NCBI GenBank assembly: GCA_947069175.1
Contig: CAMTDV010000013.1
Span: 29,825,857-29,889,856 of the forward strand
Reading direction: 5' to 3'
From: Scalesia atractyloides
Lineage: Eukaryota > Streptophyta > Magnoliopsida > Asterales > Asteraceae
Length of the DNA: 64,000 bases
Positions 1-12,599 of the stretch are shown here, piece by piece. Position 1 is the stretch's first letter. The number at the start of each line of letters is the position of its first letter. The translations under genes and the position numbers were made by a program. The notes below the pieces were generated by a model that ran no database searches, had not been told where the DNA came from, and saw only the letters and a list, made by a program, of their open reading frames with translations.

Positions 1-579
1 TAACAGAGGTTAGTGATAAGGACCACCCGAGTTTAAAAATTGCAACCACTGGGACCAACTTTGTAATTATTGAGCCTTGAGACCAATTTTACAAAAATGA
101 CAAACCACAGCTTCCAACAAGCCATTTAGCTTCTAAACTAATTTACCACATGAAATGAAGCTATAAAAACTAGAAAATATTTAAAAATATTAATGTTTCA
201 GTTCGGTTTGTTTTTTTAACCAAGGGTACAAAAAACTGATAATCGACTTTTGGTTAATTCGGTTTTGGTTAATATTTGTTCGGTTATTTGGTTCTACCGT
301 TGGATTATTGGCCTTGTGATACCGGAGGTCCTTCTAAGAGTGGTTTAATAAATCGGCAATAGTTCGGTATGCATCTTTATTTCCTGCCATTATGTGGTGA
401 CTATGACTATGGTTCTTTCTCTTAAACGTTCTCGAAAGAACCTTTTAGTCTCCGTTAGAGGCTCGACAATCTTTGCGATTGGCCGACAGGCATGCACTGC
501 CTACAGAAGTGGGCATGCAATGAGTAAGGAAAATAATAACTAGTTACATAAATGAAAGAAACCAAGCCAACAACTTGAC
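1..579. other. Non-genic; transposon-like remnants
   Basis: No credible reading frame. At about 30-110 there is wording (gggaccaactttgtaatt) of a kind seen in small plant DNA transposons. At about 195-300 there is a degenerate run of ggttaattcggttttggtt-type repeats. Neither has clear ends. Confidence 0.3.
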
Positions 580-1779
580 CTAGTATAGTTAATTTTTATA
601 ACTAGTTAATACTTTAAACACTACTACACACAATAAGGCAAGTGCACATATCGTGACCTAGTATAGTTTTCGTAAGAACCAAGTATCAATCCACAAATAT
701 GATAGCCTTCAATAGTTAAGTTTTGTTGTTGCTTAGTCGACCATGAAAGTAAGGAGTGATTTACTTAAAATATATATAAAAAACCTAAATAAGAGCAGAA
801 AAATATAAAGAAAGATAGGAAGAAAATCAATCTAAGATAGATATCAATTTGGTTTTGAATCCCTTGATGTAATATATAACACTTGAAGAATAGTTAAATG
901 GTGCGGTAATTTAGGGTTTTCAACATATAAGAAAAGACTAGATCAAGACACTTTTTATACCTTTGCGTAAAGCAGAAAGACAACATCAACCTACATTTCT
1001 CACAACTTTATTGCAAAGCTAGCAAGTTAAGACATGCTATCCCCCACCAAAGTCGAAATTAAAGCCATCTAAGACATGATCATATCTAGGTGTAAAGTTC
1101 CAATACATGGGTTAGATTACCCGGAGGCCTACAATGATTACCATGAGCCCGAAAGTATAACCATCGAAATGTTAAATTACCAATAAAAAACGTAAGACTC
1201 AATTCCACAATTACTTGTACATGCACTTTTGTTTATGTCCCAAGCTAGGTGATAGGTCATTATTTGTCATTTGATTTTCGTTGTATGTAATATGGCAGGG
1301 TTTAAGCTTTGTTTATGGATTTTCTGTTTTAGGTGAATGAGGGGAAAGGTGAATCAGCCATTCACCTAACACTTGAGGCTAATGAGACTCATTCACTTGG
1401 ACTTCAGGCTGGGAGTTGTACACTATAAATAACAACCTTAACCTCCTCATTTGAAACTTTTGCTCTTGATTATAACCCTAGAGGTGAAGCCCTACCAAAT
1501 TGAAATCAGAAACTTTTTGAGTATTGCGTCATGTCACGTTTACATTTTCGTTTCATTTATCAAACACTTATACGTTGAATTCTGCCTTCGTATGAGTGCA
1601 AACACTAGAAATCATATCTAGTAAAAAGTTAATCAAGAAATTGATCCTACATTACTATATTGAAAATAGTACATTAACTGATATGCACGAAATACAACAT
1701 ATAAATTATATCAAACAGGGCATAAAATCAACCCTTTTTATATGCTAATGTTGGAAAAAGTGCGTTTCTTTGTATACTT
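580..1779. repeat. Probable LTR-retrotransposon remnant
   Basis: The stretch at 630-720 (caagtgcac, then aagtatcaatccaca) resembles the leader or LTR edge of plant Gypsy elements. A TATA box (TATAAATA) lies at 1424-1431, about 75 bases after a small inverted repeat of AGGTGAAT. No gag-pol frame survives and no LTR boundary could be set. The family assignment is an inference from recall. Confidence 0.3.
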
Positions 1780-2155
1780 TTAATTTTCAGGACTCAATGC
1801 TCTTAAATGTACAAAAGGAACAAATTAACAACAAAAACCAACATAAATAGAAGAAAGAAGAGTTGACGCATCATGCCTACCCTCCAAACTACACCCCAAG
1901 ACCAAAACAACAAACCAGAAGACAAGCACGGGGCCATGCCCACTCTAGAGTCCATGCAGACAAGACAAACAGAGCAGAAAAGAGACATGGGGCCGTGGTT
2001 AACTCTCAGATATGCAGAATCTCTCAAAGGACCCCATTGTACTGACCAGGGGTTGTGCCCTCTGACACACAATACTGTGTGTGCATACGGACCCACACAA
2101 ATCAATTAAACATAGAAGAAAGGACATGGGGCCGTGTGAAGGGTCTGTTTCCGGT

Positions 2156-2163
2156 TATAAAAG
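2156..2163 (+). promoter_or_regulatory. TATA box of the Gypsy LTR
   Basis: TATAAAAG downstream of GGGGCCGTG motifs and followed by CT-rich leader-like sequence. This is the position expected of a U3/R core promoter on the plus strand. Confidence 0.5.
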
Positions 2164-2296
2164 GGAGTGCTTAGTTCATTCCCAACTCATCCCTTGGCAA
2201 ACCCTTCTTTCCCACTTGCCACAATTCCACCACCATTACAACACCATCATTCACCACATTCCTCCATCATCCACCTCTAGAGTGTGTAGTAGCCTT

Positions 2297-2342
2297 GGGA
2301 TCCAAGATTGATTGTAACAGGGATCCAAGATTGATTGTAACA
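2297..2342 (+). repeat. Two tandem 23-bp repeats
   Basis: The unit beginning gggatccaagattg occurs twice head to tail with no differences seen. It lies inside the Gypsy LTR remnant. Confidence 0.85.
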
Positions 2343-2759
2343 GTTTTTGTCAAACAAAGGACATGCTTGGCTAATCTCTTACATCACTTGGTGAAGACAA
2401 GTCATTTATGTATTACATTTGATTTCAACTTTGGCTAATTTTTATGTGGGTTTTTATTAATGATTTTAAGAAATAGTTTTTTATATTGAAAGTGAACTTT
2501 ATTCTATCATTTCTTCATGTTTTGTTGATTCACTCATTTGTGTCTTTACGGTCTATATAAAGCATGTTAACTGCCTGGAAGGGGGTTAGAAGGGTGGTTT
2601 GGATAAAGTTCTTGTCTCGTTCAGTGTACAGATCATGCGAGGACTTGATTCAATCTTATTAGGACTTCTCTTGAGGCGGATAGCATCAAATTGAGGGAAG
2701 TAAGAACGGCTTGAATCCCTTATAAATAAACTACTATTAAAACTTTAACCCAACCTTGT

Positions 2760-2954
2760 GGGACTGTATCCCTCCTGACTCAGACCAATGTGGACGAAGG
2801 TAGCGTTGCTTCCAAAAGATGGACATGCCACAATTTGCAATAATACTTACTTAATTATCTTTCAATAATCCGGATTTGCGGGACTGTATCCCTGTTGACT
2901 CAGACCATTATGGCTGAGGGTAGCGTTACCTCCAAAAGAGGGACATGCCACAAT
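2760..2954 (+). repeat. Direct repeat, 120-bp period, in Gypsy LTR
   Basis: Two copies (2760-2834 and 2880-2954) start gggactgtatccct, contain gactcagacca and end aaaaga-gggacatgccacaa. They are about 85 percent identical by eye. Confidence 0.8.
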
Positions 2955-3036
2955 AACTAAGATAATCTTTTAAAAAGTTCAAAGTGCGGAAATCATCAAA
3001 GGATTATAAAAGAGGAGACGGACCAGGTGATTCTCT

Positions 3037-6000
3037 TGTGACAACTGTCACTTTTCGGGTAATTCCGTACGCTTAAATAGTGAATTATATGATACAAATA
3101 CACATTTTGAAAGTCTAAACTGCATGAATTGCATGGCATACATCTAGAAAGCTCATTGAATACTTTACATGATGCATATTATTTGTTTAGTGGTTACCAT
3201 TCAAAAATAGTTTAAAAAACAGTGCGTCAGAACAATTAGTAGGCTAGCTGTGTCAGCATAGTTTCAGTATGCAACAAAACAGCAGAGTTAGGGCTTAGAT
3301 GAGAGTCCAATGTAAACTCTATATTAACCCCATGCGGGAAAGCATGGATTAATGCAAACACTTTCCGGAAACTATACATGCACCAAAAACTGTCCGAAAT
3401 ATACACTAAACAACAATTCAGCAAAATTCAGCAAAATACAACATCCACAAGCTTATGTAATATGCAGAAATAGTGTTAAACATCATACACTACTTAAAAA
3501 ATATTGGAAGAATAAATTAGCACAAAAACATATCGTATCATACAAGTCTTGAAAGTTAACGTTTTAATGAACCAACAACGAACCAAACACCCGGCACAAT
3601 CTGACATCATTTGAACTAGTTAACAATATTTTAACATCATACAACTAGTTAAAATCATTAAACACATTGTTTTGCTTGAAAATCCTTAAATCCCTACAAG
3701 TTACTTAAACCTCCGTTTAAGGACCCGTTAACGAATCTAGTACCTGTTAAGCAACCGAACACGAACTAGACATAAAATATAAACTAGTTAACATTGTTTA
3801 ACAATATTAAACTAGTGTATGGCATCTTGTATCTTAAAATGCATCAAAAATCCCTAGTACACTTAACCCCCCTAACTAAACCCCTAATTTCATAACTAAA
3901 TACTTAACTAAGAAAACTAACCAAGTTAACTACATAACAATATCATCATGGATGGCCAAGTGGGGGCCCACTAGCCACCCACAACTTTGTCTCCCTTGTT
4001 CCAACATGTTGGAAGTAACTTAGTATTACATGGAGGTTCTTGTGTTAGAAGGTTGAACATAAAGGAACATGATCACCACCTAAACATTATCATAACAACA
4101 CTTCATCATTTTTCTTCTTTCTCCTTGGCCATAACCACCCAACCTCCATCTTCAAGTTATTTCCAAGTAATTCAAGGTTATCCTAAGGTGTCTCAAGACT
4201 AATCAAGAAGGTGTTAAGCATTGGAAGTTCAAGGACCTCTTTAGGGAGCTTTTGTCCACCATCTTTGCATCATCTTCATCATCTAGTTCATCTTGCCACT
4301 TCCCTAGCCACAAGAGCTAGTAGTGAGCCTCCTAATCTTCCATTTAATGTCTTGTTATAGTATATTGTTAATATATAAGTTATATCATCTAAAAGTATCA
4401 GCTTTAAAAGATGAACACATGAACTAGTGACTTGATCTAAAGAATATGAACATATAATGAAGATGTAATTGTTTATTTTGTGCTATGGGTGATATCCATC
4501 ATATGTATACTTTCTAGAAGTATAAATCTAACAAGTATCACACATGGATCTTACAAGATCCATGATCAAAGTATTGATGAACTTGTTAAACATGATAAAT
4601 GGACAATTTCAAGAAGTTAAAATGATTTATAATGTCCTTAAAATATTGTATGAACAAGTTGTTAAAAATGATCAAAATGTTGATGAACTTTTTTAACATA
4701 ATGGGTGAACTTATAAAAGTGGCTAAAGTGATTTGTTATGTTTTTTAAGGGAATATATGTGAACAAGTTGTTAAAAATAATTTTAACAAAGTTAGTAAAT
4801 ATTAGAAACTAAACCTATTTTTAAAAATGGATGAACATGTTAAACACAAGGTCAAAAGACTACATGATTTGGTAAACTTTCAGTTCATCATAGCATAAAA
4901 ATGCATATATATGTACATTTATAACTTGTTGAGATTATTGGGAATAAATTGATGAGTTTTGAAAGCTTAAACACATGTTTTAAAACATGGGAAACCTCCT
5001 AAATCTAGGGGAGACTATGGCAAAATTTTTATAAAATTTAAAACTTAGAAAAATATATATTTACAAAGTTCCTACAAGTAAACTTGTTTAATGGCCATAA
5101 ACATAGAAATCCCTATGTTTTTGTATAAAATATAAGTCCAAGAAGTCATGGTTTTTCTAAAAAAAAATGGAGATCAATATATATTTTTGAAAAATATATA
5201 TTTAGTGATTATAAGAATCACATGCTATGTGTATATTGTTTGTATTAGTTATATATAAAGTTAGGAACTTGAAAATAATACACACCAACAAATACAATAA
5301 TAATGGCAAACAAAGAATTACAAGAATATATAAATAACCATAACCATACCGCGGAGACAAAATATGGACTTATCGAACGATCGGACTATAAAGGAACTAC
5401 GGACTAAAAATATATAATATATCGAAACTTGGTTAAATATTACTTTTAAAACCGAACAAGTGACAAAATATATATTTTACAAGTATATAAACTATATCAC
5501 ATTTTGTGATACGAAAAATGTATATTTTGAAGTGTATAAGAATTATATTTCATAAACCTATTAATAATATATTGTTTTGGTGGAAACTAAAATATATATT
5601 TTTCTAGAACTAATCATAAAAATATATATTATTTTGGGATGCATACACTTACCAAGCATAATATACATATACTAATTTGGATATATCTTAAATTATATAT
5701 TTCAAGTATACACAGAAGTGTGGATAATAAATCAAGAAAATAAGTATTCCTATACGTACAAAGACCTACAACATATACCCCTAACACTTGGTGAAAATAC
5801 CATTATACAAGTATTATACACAACCATGGAAATACGAACATGAATACACAAATACTCACATTACAAGTACACCTATACTTGGGAAGATGCATATGTATAA
5901 TACTTAACAATTACAACACTTGGTCATGTAAACCATAAACACATACACATGAATTAAATATATATCAAGACATGTTAAAAATTGATTATTTTTAACAAAC

Positions 6001-7418
6001 TCATCGTAATCATAAATAATATATATAAAATGGTGCATACAAATAATACAAGTTAAAATATAATATTTTAACTAACACATCAAACTTGGGATTATATATA
6101 ATTAAGAAGAATTATATATGGAACATATCCGATGATGGTATCGTCGAGGAAAACGGGTGGAACCCGTCTATGAGGAGTCATGAAACATATACAATTTACT
6201 CGTGTGAGGCACGCAGTCTAGCGTGCTAGGCTCGTACATGCAACACATGCATTGTAAGGATACATGTATATATCCGACGATGTCGAGGCAAACGGGTGGA
6301 ACCTGTCTATGAGGAGTCATGAAACATATACAATTTACTCGTGCGAGGCACATAGTCTAGCGTGCTAGGCTCGTACATGCAACACATTCATTGTAAGGAT
6401 ACTTGTATACTTGATGAAGTATAGCTATTGACATCATACATCGAAAGTACATATAACGAACAAAACACTGAACAAGTCTTAACAAGTACTTAAGACAAGA
6501 AACAAGAACATGAATCATTACAATGACCGAAGTGTCTAACTAGTACCTAACGCGTTGTAGGTTGTGATACGAACCGAGGGAAATACTCGAGTTAAACAGA
6601 GAAAGCAGAAAGCAATCCAGTGAGTTCATGTCCCCTTTTTCATCTTATAAATGTTTTACAGTTTTACAACTATCGGGGGAAATACATGTCTATGGTATGA
6701 TAAGCTAGGGAATGAAATAACTAGATCATGTGCGAATATGGTGGGCGTAAGCACCATTAATCTTGTTTAAGACCACGGTACAAAGGTTAGATCTAGCGGG
6801 TGTTGGCGAGCCCCACTCTTGGTCATGGACCCACACGGAAGAGTGCACTGTGTTGTCCCAGTCGAGGTTAATTGACAGAAATCGTCTAGGTTTGGATGCT
6901 TCCTATGTCCTCACACTTAATGTCCTTGCAAAACATTAATGATCACGATTTCATTGACGCTTTACATACCGAGTTTTTGTGATACAAAATACTACTTACA
7001 TTTTATGGATCTAACTCTACAGTTAAACAAATGAACTCGCCAACTTTTGTTGATTTTCAACTTAACATGTATTTTAGGTAATTAGTGGATCTATGCAAGG
7101 AGTTTCAGTCAAGAAAACAAGTACCAAGTCTCCATTGCCATCTTTTGAAGGATTTGTCCATTATATCCCGCTTCTTGCGGCGATATAAGGGTTAAAACCT
7201 TAATATTTAAAAACTTGCATTTTTTTATGTAACACTTTGACAATTTAATCTCATTTCATGGTTTGTAAACCGAATACTCAACCTATGTTGTATTTTGAAA
7301 CGATATCAGTAATGGCATTTGGAGTTTGTTTTATTTATTTAGTATGTTCACTTATGTTGTATGCAATGAGAATCAATCAGATCACACCGTGCGCTTCCGC
7401 CTATAAGCGGGTGTGACA
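3037..7418. mobile_element. Solo LTR, about 4.4 kb, inserted in the older Gypsy LTR
   Basis: The sequence starts TGTGACAACTGTCAC and ends AAGCGGGTGTGACA, so the ends are TG...CA with TGTGACA/TGTGACA-like termini. The flanking five bases are TCTCT (3032-3036) and TCTAT (7419-7423), a one-mismatch target duplication. No gag, protease, reverse transcriptase or integrase frame is visible inside, so this is a solo LTR and not a full element. The sequence on both sides belongs to one older LTR, which supports a nested insertion. The interior is AT-rich and holds one tandem duplication (6129-6402). Confidence 0.7.
6129..6402 (+). repeat. Tandem duplication, about 145-bp unit, inside the solo LTR
   Basis: Two copies begin ccgatgatgg / ccgacgatg and share ggtggaac, tgaggagtcatgaaacat and tctagcgtgctaggctcgta. 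They differ at scattered bases. The minus-strand frame at 6168-6353 simply reads through them. Confidence 0.85.
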
Positions 7419-8435
7419 TCTATCTTGTTTATTTCTTTTCTTCTAACATTTTACTTTTATTTCTTTCTAAACTTACTAACTTCTTTTCTCAAAATTTTGG
7501 TTAGATTAGACGTTGACGATATTCCAGTATAAAAAGCTCTTATGTCATTGGATGACCTCGGTATCTTACCATCACTATACTATGCCAACGATGGGTACAC
7601 TTGCCCTAACTGTTGTAGAGAGTGATTGTATTTATCGTGTTTTATAAATTTAAAGATTGATAAACAAGTAAAAAGTGCTAAAAATATATCAAAAAATTAT
7701 ACCATGCACCACGTCATTAACCAAAATAGCTTTAAGTTTTTAAAATACTATCCACTTTCTATAATGCAACAACAACATCTTTGTATACTAATGTACCTAC
7801 CCTAAAATGGATGCAATGATCACATGCACAAGTTCAAAACTTAAGTTAAAAAGGTTAAGCACTCATGTTCATAAAGAATAATAAAAGTTAGAATTCAAAC
7901 GTCAAAACACAAAATTTAAACCAAAAAATAATTTTACAAGTTAACATCAAGGTTCATCTACACCAAGTGATACAAGATGACTAGCCATAGGTGGCTAAAT
8001 ACAAATTGCCTAACGCTTGGTAATACTATCATGGTGTGATCAGAAGTGATCAACCAAAGCGAAGTGTGGTTTACAAAAATGCTTCTTGAATCGAAGTAAA
8101 CAAACTTTTCTCTTATCTATGGCAGAATGGGTAAAATAGGGCACGGAAGCTCATCCTTTGGAATTATATGTGGTGTGTGTGGTCGAAGGTTGTGGTGTTA
8201 AGCGATGGTTGCAACGGTGGCTAGAGCTCCAGTTTATAAGCAAAATTCTGGATAAGCACTTCCGTGTATACTTTTGTATCTAAATTTAGAGTTTAAAGTA
8301 TAACTTATATAAGTTTACGTACTTTGTTTTCCACAAAAAATCAAAAGGAATGGCACATAGCAATCATGATTCTCATATTTCCGGTTACAATATCTGGCAA
8401 TGTCGGGTGGTATCCTTGCTCAATATGACATAGGA
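7419..8435. repeat. Right part of the interrupted Gypsy LTR, then featureless sequence
   Basis: About 7500-7640 carries wording typical of the 3' part of the LTR seen at 1780-3036. From about 7680 to 8435 I see only AT-rich sequence with no gene, RNA or clear repeat. Confidence 0.4.
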
Positions 8436-9007
8436 TGTTGGAAGTTTGTTGTATTGGACCTCACATTCCAATGGTAGCTAGTGCCGAAACCCAAATGCTC
8501 AGGAGCCAAAGAAACCAGATTATTACTCTAGACTAGATTTTCAAAAGTTTGAGATAGATGCCAAAGCACTTAATATTGTTGCAAAGGCTCTACCTATTAG
8601 AACAAAGACCGGTGCGTCTTACACGTTTTAGACAGAAGTTTGGATAAGATAAAGCTAATTCGATAGAAATTTCGGTAGCATAACATTTAGAATAACCATA
8701 TGTAAAAGCTTCCGTTCCATACCGAAAGAGCATACATCATTAACAAGCCGCAGAGAATCTCTCCAGCAAAAATCCCTCTCAAATGGAAGTCCACAAACTT
8801 ATGGATCCGTGCGATGAACCACCTATATATAGGTAGCTCACATGTGCATGGGTTCATGTGCACGGATGAGCACTCCTTATACGCATGTTTGACTCATACG
8901 TGCATATGAGTGTTCTCATTATCAATTTAACACTCAAACAAGAATATTCAGCACACGCTCTATCTATCCTATTCACCAGTGGCGGACACACATAATATGC
9001 ACCAACA
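8436..9007 (-). mobile_element. Copia-type 3' LTR (minus strand)
   Basis: On the plus strand the segment starts TGTTGG and ends CCAACA, a perfect 6-base terminal inverted repeat. Read on the minus strand it is preceded directly by a polypurine tract (9008-9018), so this is the 3' LTR of an element whose body lay to the right. A TATATATA box at 8824-8831 fits a minus-strand LTR promoter. The body is missing: plus-strand sequence of another element starts by about 9180. The 5' partner LTR was not found. Confidence 0.65.
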
Positions 9008-9018
9008 ATTTCCCCCTT
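9008..9018 (-). promoter_or_regulatory. Polypurine tract of the minus-strand Copia LTR
   Basis: The minus-strand reading AAGGGGGAAAT ends one base before the LTR start TGTTGG. In LTR elements such a tract primes plus-strand DNA synthesis. Confidence 0.65.
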
Positions 9019-9180
9019 GTGCGTCACTATCGAATCTTGAACTTCAAATATGAGAGCCGTGTTATCTCAGTCGATGATCGTTGGTTTGAATACGTGCAGA
9101 ATAATGTATGATCTTACTGAGAAGCCATCGTTTGCAAGGATTGGATAGAAGATTTCTAGAGGATAACCAAGTTCAACGAG

Positions 9181-11640
9181 AAGGGAGATAAAGGCAAAGG
9201 ATGCATTGAAGCTGCAGTTCGTAAGAAGAAAATCAAAATCACAGAAACTGATATTCGAAGGGCATTGAAGTTCAATGACAAACCAAATTATCCAACACAG
9301 TTTAATATAGATGAGGTGATGTTTGTACTAAGAAGATGTGGATATCAAGGAAAATACCCACCTGCACACAAGATATATTTGCATCCTTATTAAAGATTGC
9401 TTGCTCATGTGTTCCATATGTGTTTGATGGAAACAAGGGTTCTAAAGATACACCACTGGAAAAAATTAGCGTTAGGGATGGTTGCTCTAATGATGAACTG
9501 GAATTATATTTATTCCAAGTGTGTGTTTGAAGAGATGCAGGGAAATTAGTCTGGAAGAAAGAAGAGAAGTTTTTGATGTAACAAGGTTTTTGCAACTGAT
9601 CTTGGATAACAAGTATTCTAATTACCTGGAAAGAACAGTATCGCCATTCCATCAAAAGGCATTGACTGATGCTGCATTTGGTGTGATGATGCAGTCAAGA
9701 AAAGGTGCTCAACAATATTTAGATACTTAAACATGCTGGAAAAGTTTGGCAAATTTACAGAAATTGTTGAAGGATATATATCAGGATCTAAACCTGATTT
9801 GGATTAGGATGATGCTGTCAAGGTACAAGCAAATGCTGTAGTAGCTGATGAACATGATCTAAAGATAATTTAACACCAGAATCCGAGTTAGAAGTTTAAG
9901 AGGATGATGTTTCTGATAATAAAGAAGTTCAGAAAGAAGAGAATCAATCAACTGTTGTGACTCACATACAGGTACCTTTAATTGTTACTAATGAACAACT
10001 TAGTGCTTCGATAGAATAGATTCAATGGGAAAAGAGTGGGAATCCTCCTCATACATCTTATTCTGTACAAAAAGAGTAGGTTGAAGTTGAATAAATACAA
10101 GACACAGGTTTAATTTCTAAAAAGATAAGACGATTACATCTGAGACTTGGTGTTCTGGACATAGTCTAACTATGGAAACTACAACACCCATTTTAGCGCT
10201 AGAAAGAACAACGAAATCTTGATCAAGAAACTGTTGATGCTGCTTTGGCTTTGCATTACAAGGAGGTTATGACAAAAATGTGATACCCGTTGAAATATGG
10301 TTATGCCCAGTTCGATTAGAGAAAAGGTTATTGATGCACCTGGAAGTTCAAGTGGTGCTGCTCGGAGTGCACCAGAATGTTCGAGAGGTGCTGCATTTGA
10401 ATTTGATTTTGATGCTTTCCATGCTACATATGTGCAATCTAAAGGAAAAGGAATTAGTTTTTGAAGATGAAGGTCCTCGTGTTGAAAGTGGAGGATTTGA
10501 AGATGTGAATATTGAAGTATTGCAACGAAGAGTATTTCTTCTTGAACAAAATTCTATTCACAAAGATATTCGTATCATCAACCTAGAAAAAAGCAATGAA
10601 GAAAGGGATAAACAAATTAGAGATTTGGAATCGAATGTTGGTGAATTTACTACTATTGTGCTGGATTTGAAACTGAAGTTGGAGCAAAGGTTTGGAAGTG
10701 AATTTGCAGATAAAGATAACAGGGATCATCAAGATGATCAAGGTACAGACAAAGCAGGTGATTATATGTTGCAAGAAATGATGATACAAATGCTGGTTCA
10801 GGTTCTTCAAGGTGTGATGCTCATTTTAGTCATGAAGAATAACTAAATAAATATTTTGTTAGGAGAGTTACCACCATCTGGGGCTCGTCTTACTAAGAAG
10901 CGAAAAGAATTAATTGTGATTTAGAATAGAGAAGAACGTCTTGCGTCTACTGCACCTGAAAGATATGTGGTTGATGTTGCAAGAGGTTATTATGATAAGC
11001 GGGGAAATAAATTTGGTATTCATTGTTGGCAATATTTGAAGGATAGACGAATGTGGATACTACAAAGAAATGATGTTGAAGTTGAGTTGTACGAGAAGAT
11101 GTCAGGCTTCGAGTCGTGGACAAGGATCGATCTTCGTGCCCTGTATTACGCACCATTCTATAATCTTGATAGTGATGAAAGAGGATGGGCTTTCCTGAAA
11201 CGTTTGGAATATGAAGTATTCAATGAGTTTCTTAATCTGAAGACTCCTGAGTATTGTGAGCGATGGCATCATCGACAGGTTATAGAGATACACTGGTGAC
11301 AGTTAGAAGTGTGATTTGGCCTCCAACTGCTAAAGCAAAGATCATTCAATTGTCTGAACGTTTGCTTGATGGTTCATTGAAGGACTTTGAATTTTGGTGT
11401 TAGGATCCAAAGATAGGAGATGCTGTGATGGTTTGCAAAGACAAAGAGTATAGAGTTGCCATACCTTCTGATCTGATCCGGTTTGCTAAAGAAGATATTA
11501 CTATGCTATCTAAAATCAGATTTGATGTGATCCAAAGTATGAAGTCAGTGCTAAATATTATACTTGTGCAGTTGCTAGCATCATCAGTAGTGAGATTTGG
11601 GCAGGAGAACTGGGACAGGTAGGGACAAGAATCATGGGAA
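9181..11640 (+). pseudogene. Decayed accessory ORF between pol and 3' LTR of a Copia element
   Basis: A broken reading frame runs in pieces across this segment. The first piece (from 9181) reads KKKIKITETDIRRALKFND, then LRRCGYQGKYPP, then RLLAHVFHMCL. This matches what I recall of a large accessory protein found in Asteraceae Copia elements just downstream of pol. The middle (10,280-10,846) is acidic and heptad-like (EVLQRRVFLLEQN ... DKQIRDLESNV), a likely coiled coil. The last pieces (10,967-11,299 and 11,425-11,622) contain RNKFGIHCWQYLKDRRMW and a conserved ESWTRIDLRAL segment. Several stops and frameshifts separate them, so no intact protein can be made. A polypurine tract and LTR follow directly, which fits an 'env-position' frame as in SIRE/Maximus elements. 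Its function is unknown to me. The same family recurs at 25,144-28,763. Confidence 0.65.
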
Positions 11641-11675
11641 TGTATTTAGTCAACGATTCATAAAAGCATAAACCT

Positions 11676-11685
11676 AGGGGGAGAT
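11676..11685 (+). promoter_or_regulatory. Polypurine tract
   Basis: AGGGGGAGAT lies immediately before the LTR start TGTAAGG, the usual place for the plus-strand priming tract. Confidence 0.7.
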
Positions 11686-12032
11686 TGTAAGGTCTATGTT
11701 TTAAGTTTATGCTTTGTTATAAAGTCGAACGAGTTAATGGGTAGTTGGTTTTAATAAGTTAGCTAGTAGTGGGCTGAACCCAATGCCATGTGGGCCCAGG
11801 TTGGCGTTAGGAGCCCTTGGTGTAGGGGCGGCCTAGATCTGACGAATTCTCACAAATTTTGGTATATAATGGAGTTTCCATCTCCATTGTATAGGCAACG
11901 GTTTTGTGTATTTGGCTTGTATCTCACGAAATCTTTGAAAGTAATAATATTCATTCGTATGCAAGTTTTACAATTCTCTTCGTATTTGTTCATCTTCATC
12001 AACAGTTTGAGTCCGCCAAACTGTTGATTACA
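11686..12032 (+). mobile_element. Copia-type 3' LTR, 347 bp
   Basis: Starts TGTAAGG and ends GATTACA, giving a TGTAA/TTACA terminal inverted repeat, directly after a polypurine tract. TATATAAT at 11,863-11,870 is a plausible promoter, and ttcatcttcatc-type sequence follows. No matching 5' LTR is seen upstream, so the element is 5'-truncated. It belongs with the accessory frame at 9181-11,640. Confidence 0.7.
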
Positions 12033-12599
12033 CCTAAGTTTCAGGACTTATAGCATCCTTAATCTTAAACACAATTTTTATACCGGTACCACAGACCATT
12101 TTTAAAATATTAACACCAAATTGCTGTTTTTTTGTACTAGTGACATGTGGTTTTGACAAATTGTTCTGATAAGTTCCCTGTTCATGTTTTAAAATAGTAA
12201 GTGTTTATTACCTTAGCTTGTTTTCAAGTAACTACTAATTTGTTCTTTTAAGAGTCACAGATTTGTGCGACTCTTCCCACTCAATTTCTCATATGCTGTT
12301 ATTAATCCAATCTGTTTGAATGTGGTATATTGACTTGTATGACAACAATTTTTTCTTAGGGTGTCTTATGAAAAAGGTGCAAGGAAAATAAGCTGGGATG
12401 GGAGCGGTTAGGTTAAATACTGAAACAAACTTACTATTAACACCATATAAAACATGGGTAGGACACAATATATCAATATAACTAGCCACATAAACATAAT
12501 ATGGGTACAAAGAAACAAAAGAGATAAAACACGTTAACTTAAAACATGTAAACCCACAACGCGCGACAATTGACCACATTGTAACATAATCTTGAATCT
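12033..12599. other. Gene-free spacer 3' of the BAHD gene
   Basis: AT-rich sequence that should contain the 3' UTR and polyadenylation region of the acyltransferase. The open frame at 12,289-12,579 on the minus strand has no recognisable protein features. Confidence 0.5.

Larger units (their letters stand above)
1780..3036 (+). repeat. Gypsy-type LTR remnant with TATA box (left part of an interrupted LTR)
   Basis: Three GGGGCC-centred motifs (around 1927, 1986 and 2127), a TATA box at 2156-2163 and the 'gggactgtatccct' direct repeats at 2760-2954 together match what I recall of long Asteraceae Gypsy LTRs. The LTR appears to continue after the solo LTR inserted at 3037-7418: wording typical of its 3' part (gatgacctcggtatctta, gatgggtacacttgccc) is at about 7550-7605. 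The short open frames here (for example 1863-2109) are not genes. Confidence 0.5.

Noticed and set aside
9302..9655. 117-residue minus-strand frame
   Set aside because: It is the antisense shadow of the Copia accessory pseudogene, whose plus-strand peptides match a known family.
12289..12579. 96-residue minus-strand frame next to the BAHD gene
   Set aside because: Composition is AT-driven, there is no domain, and it lies where the 3' region of the acyltransferase is expected.
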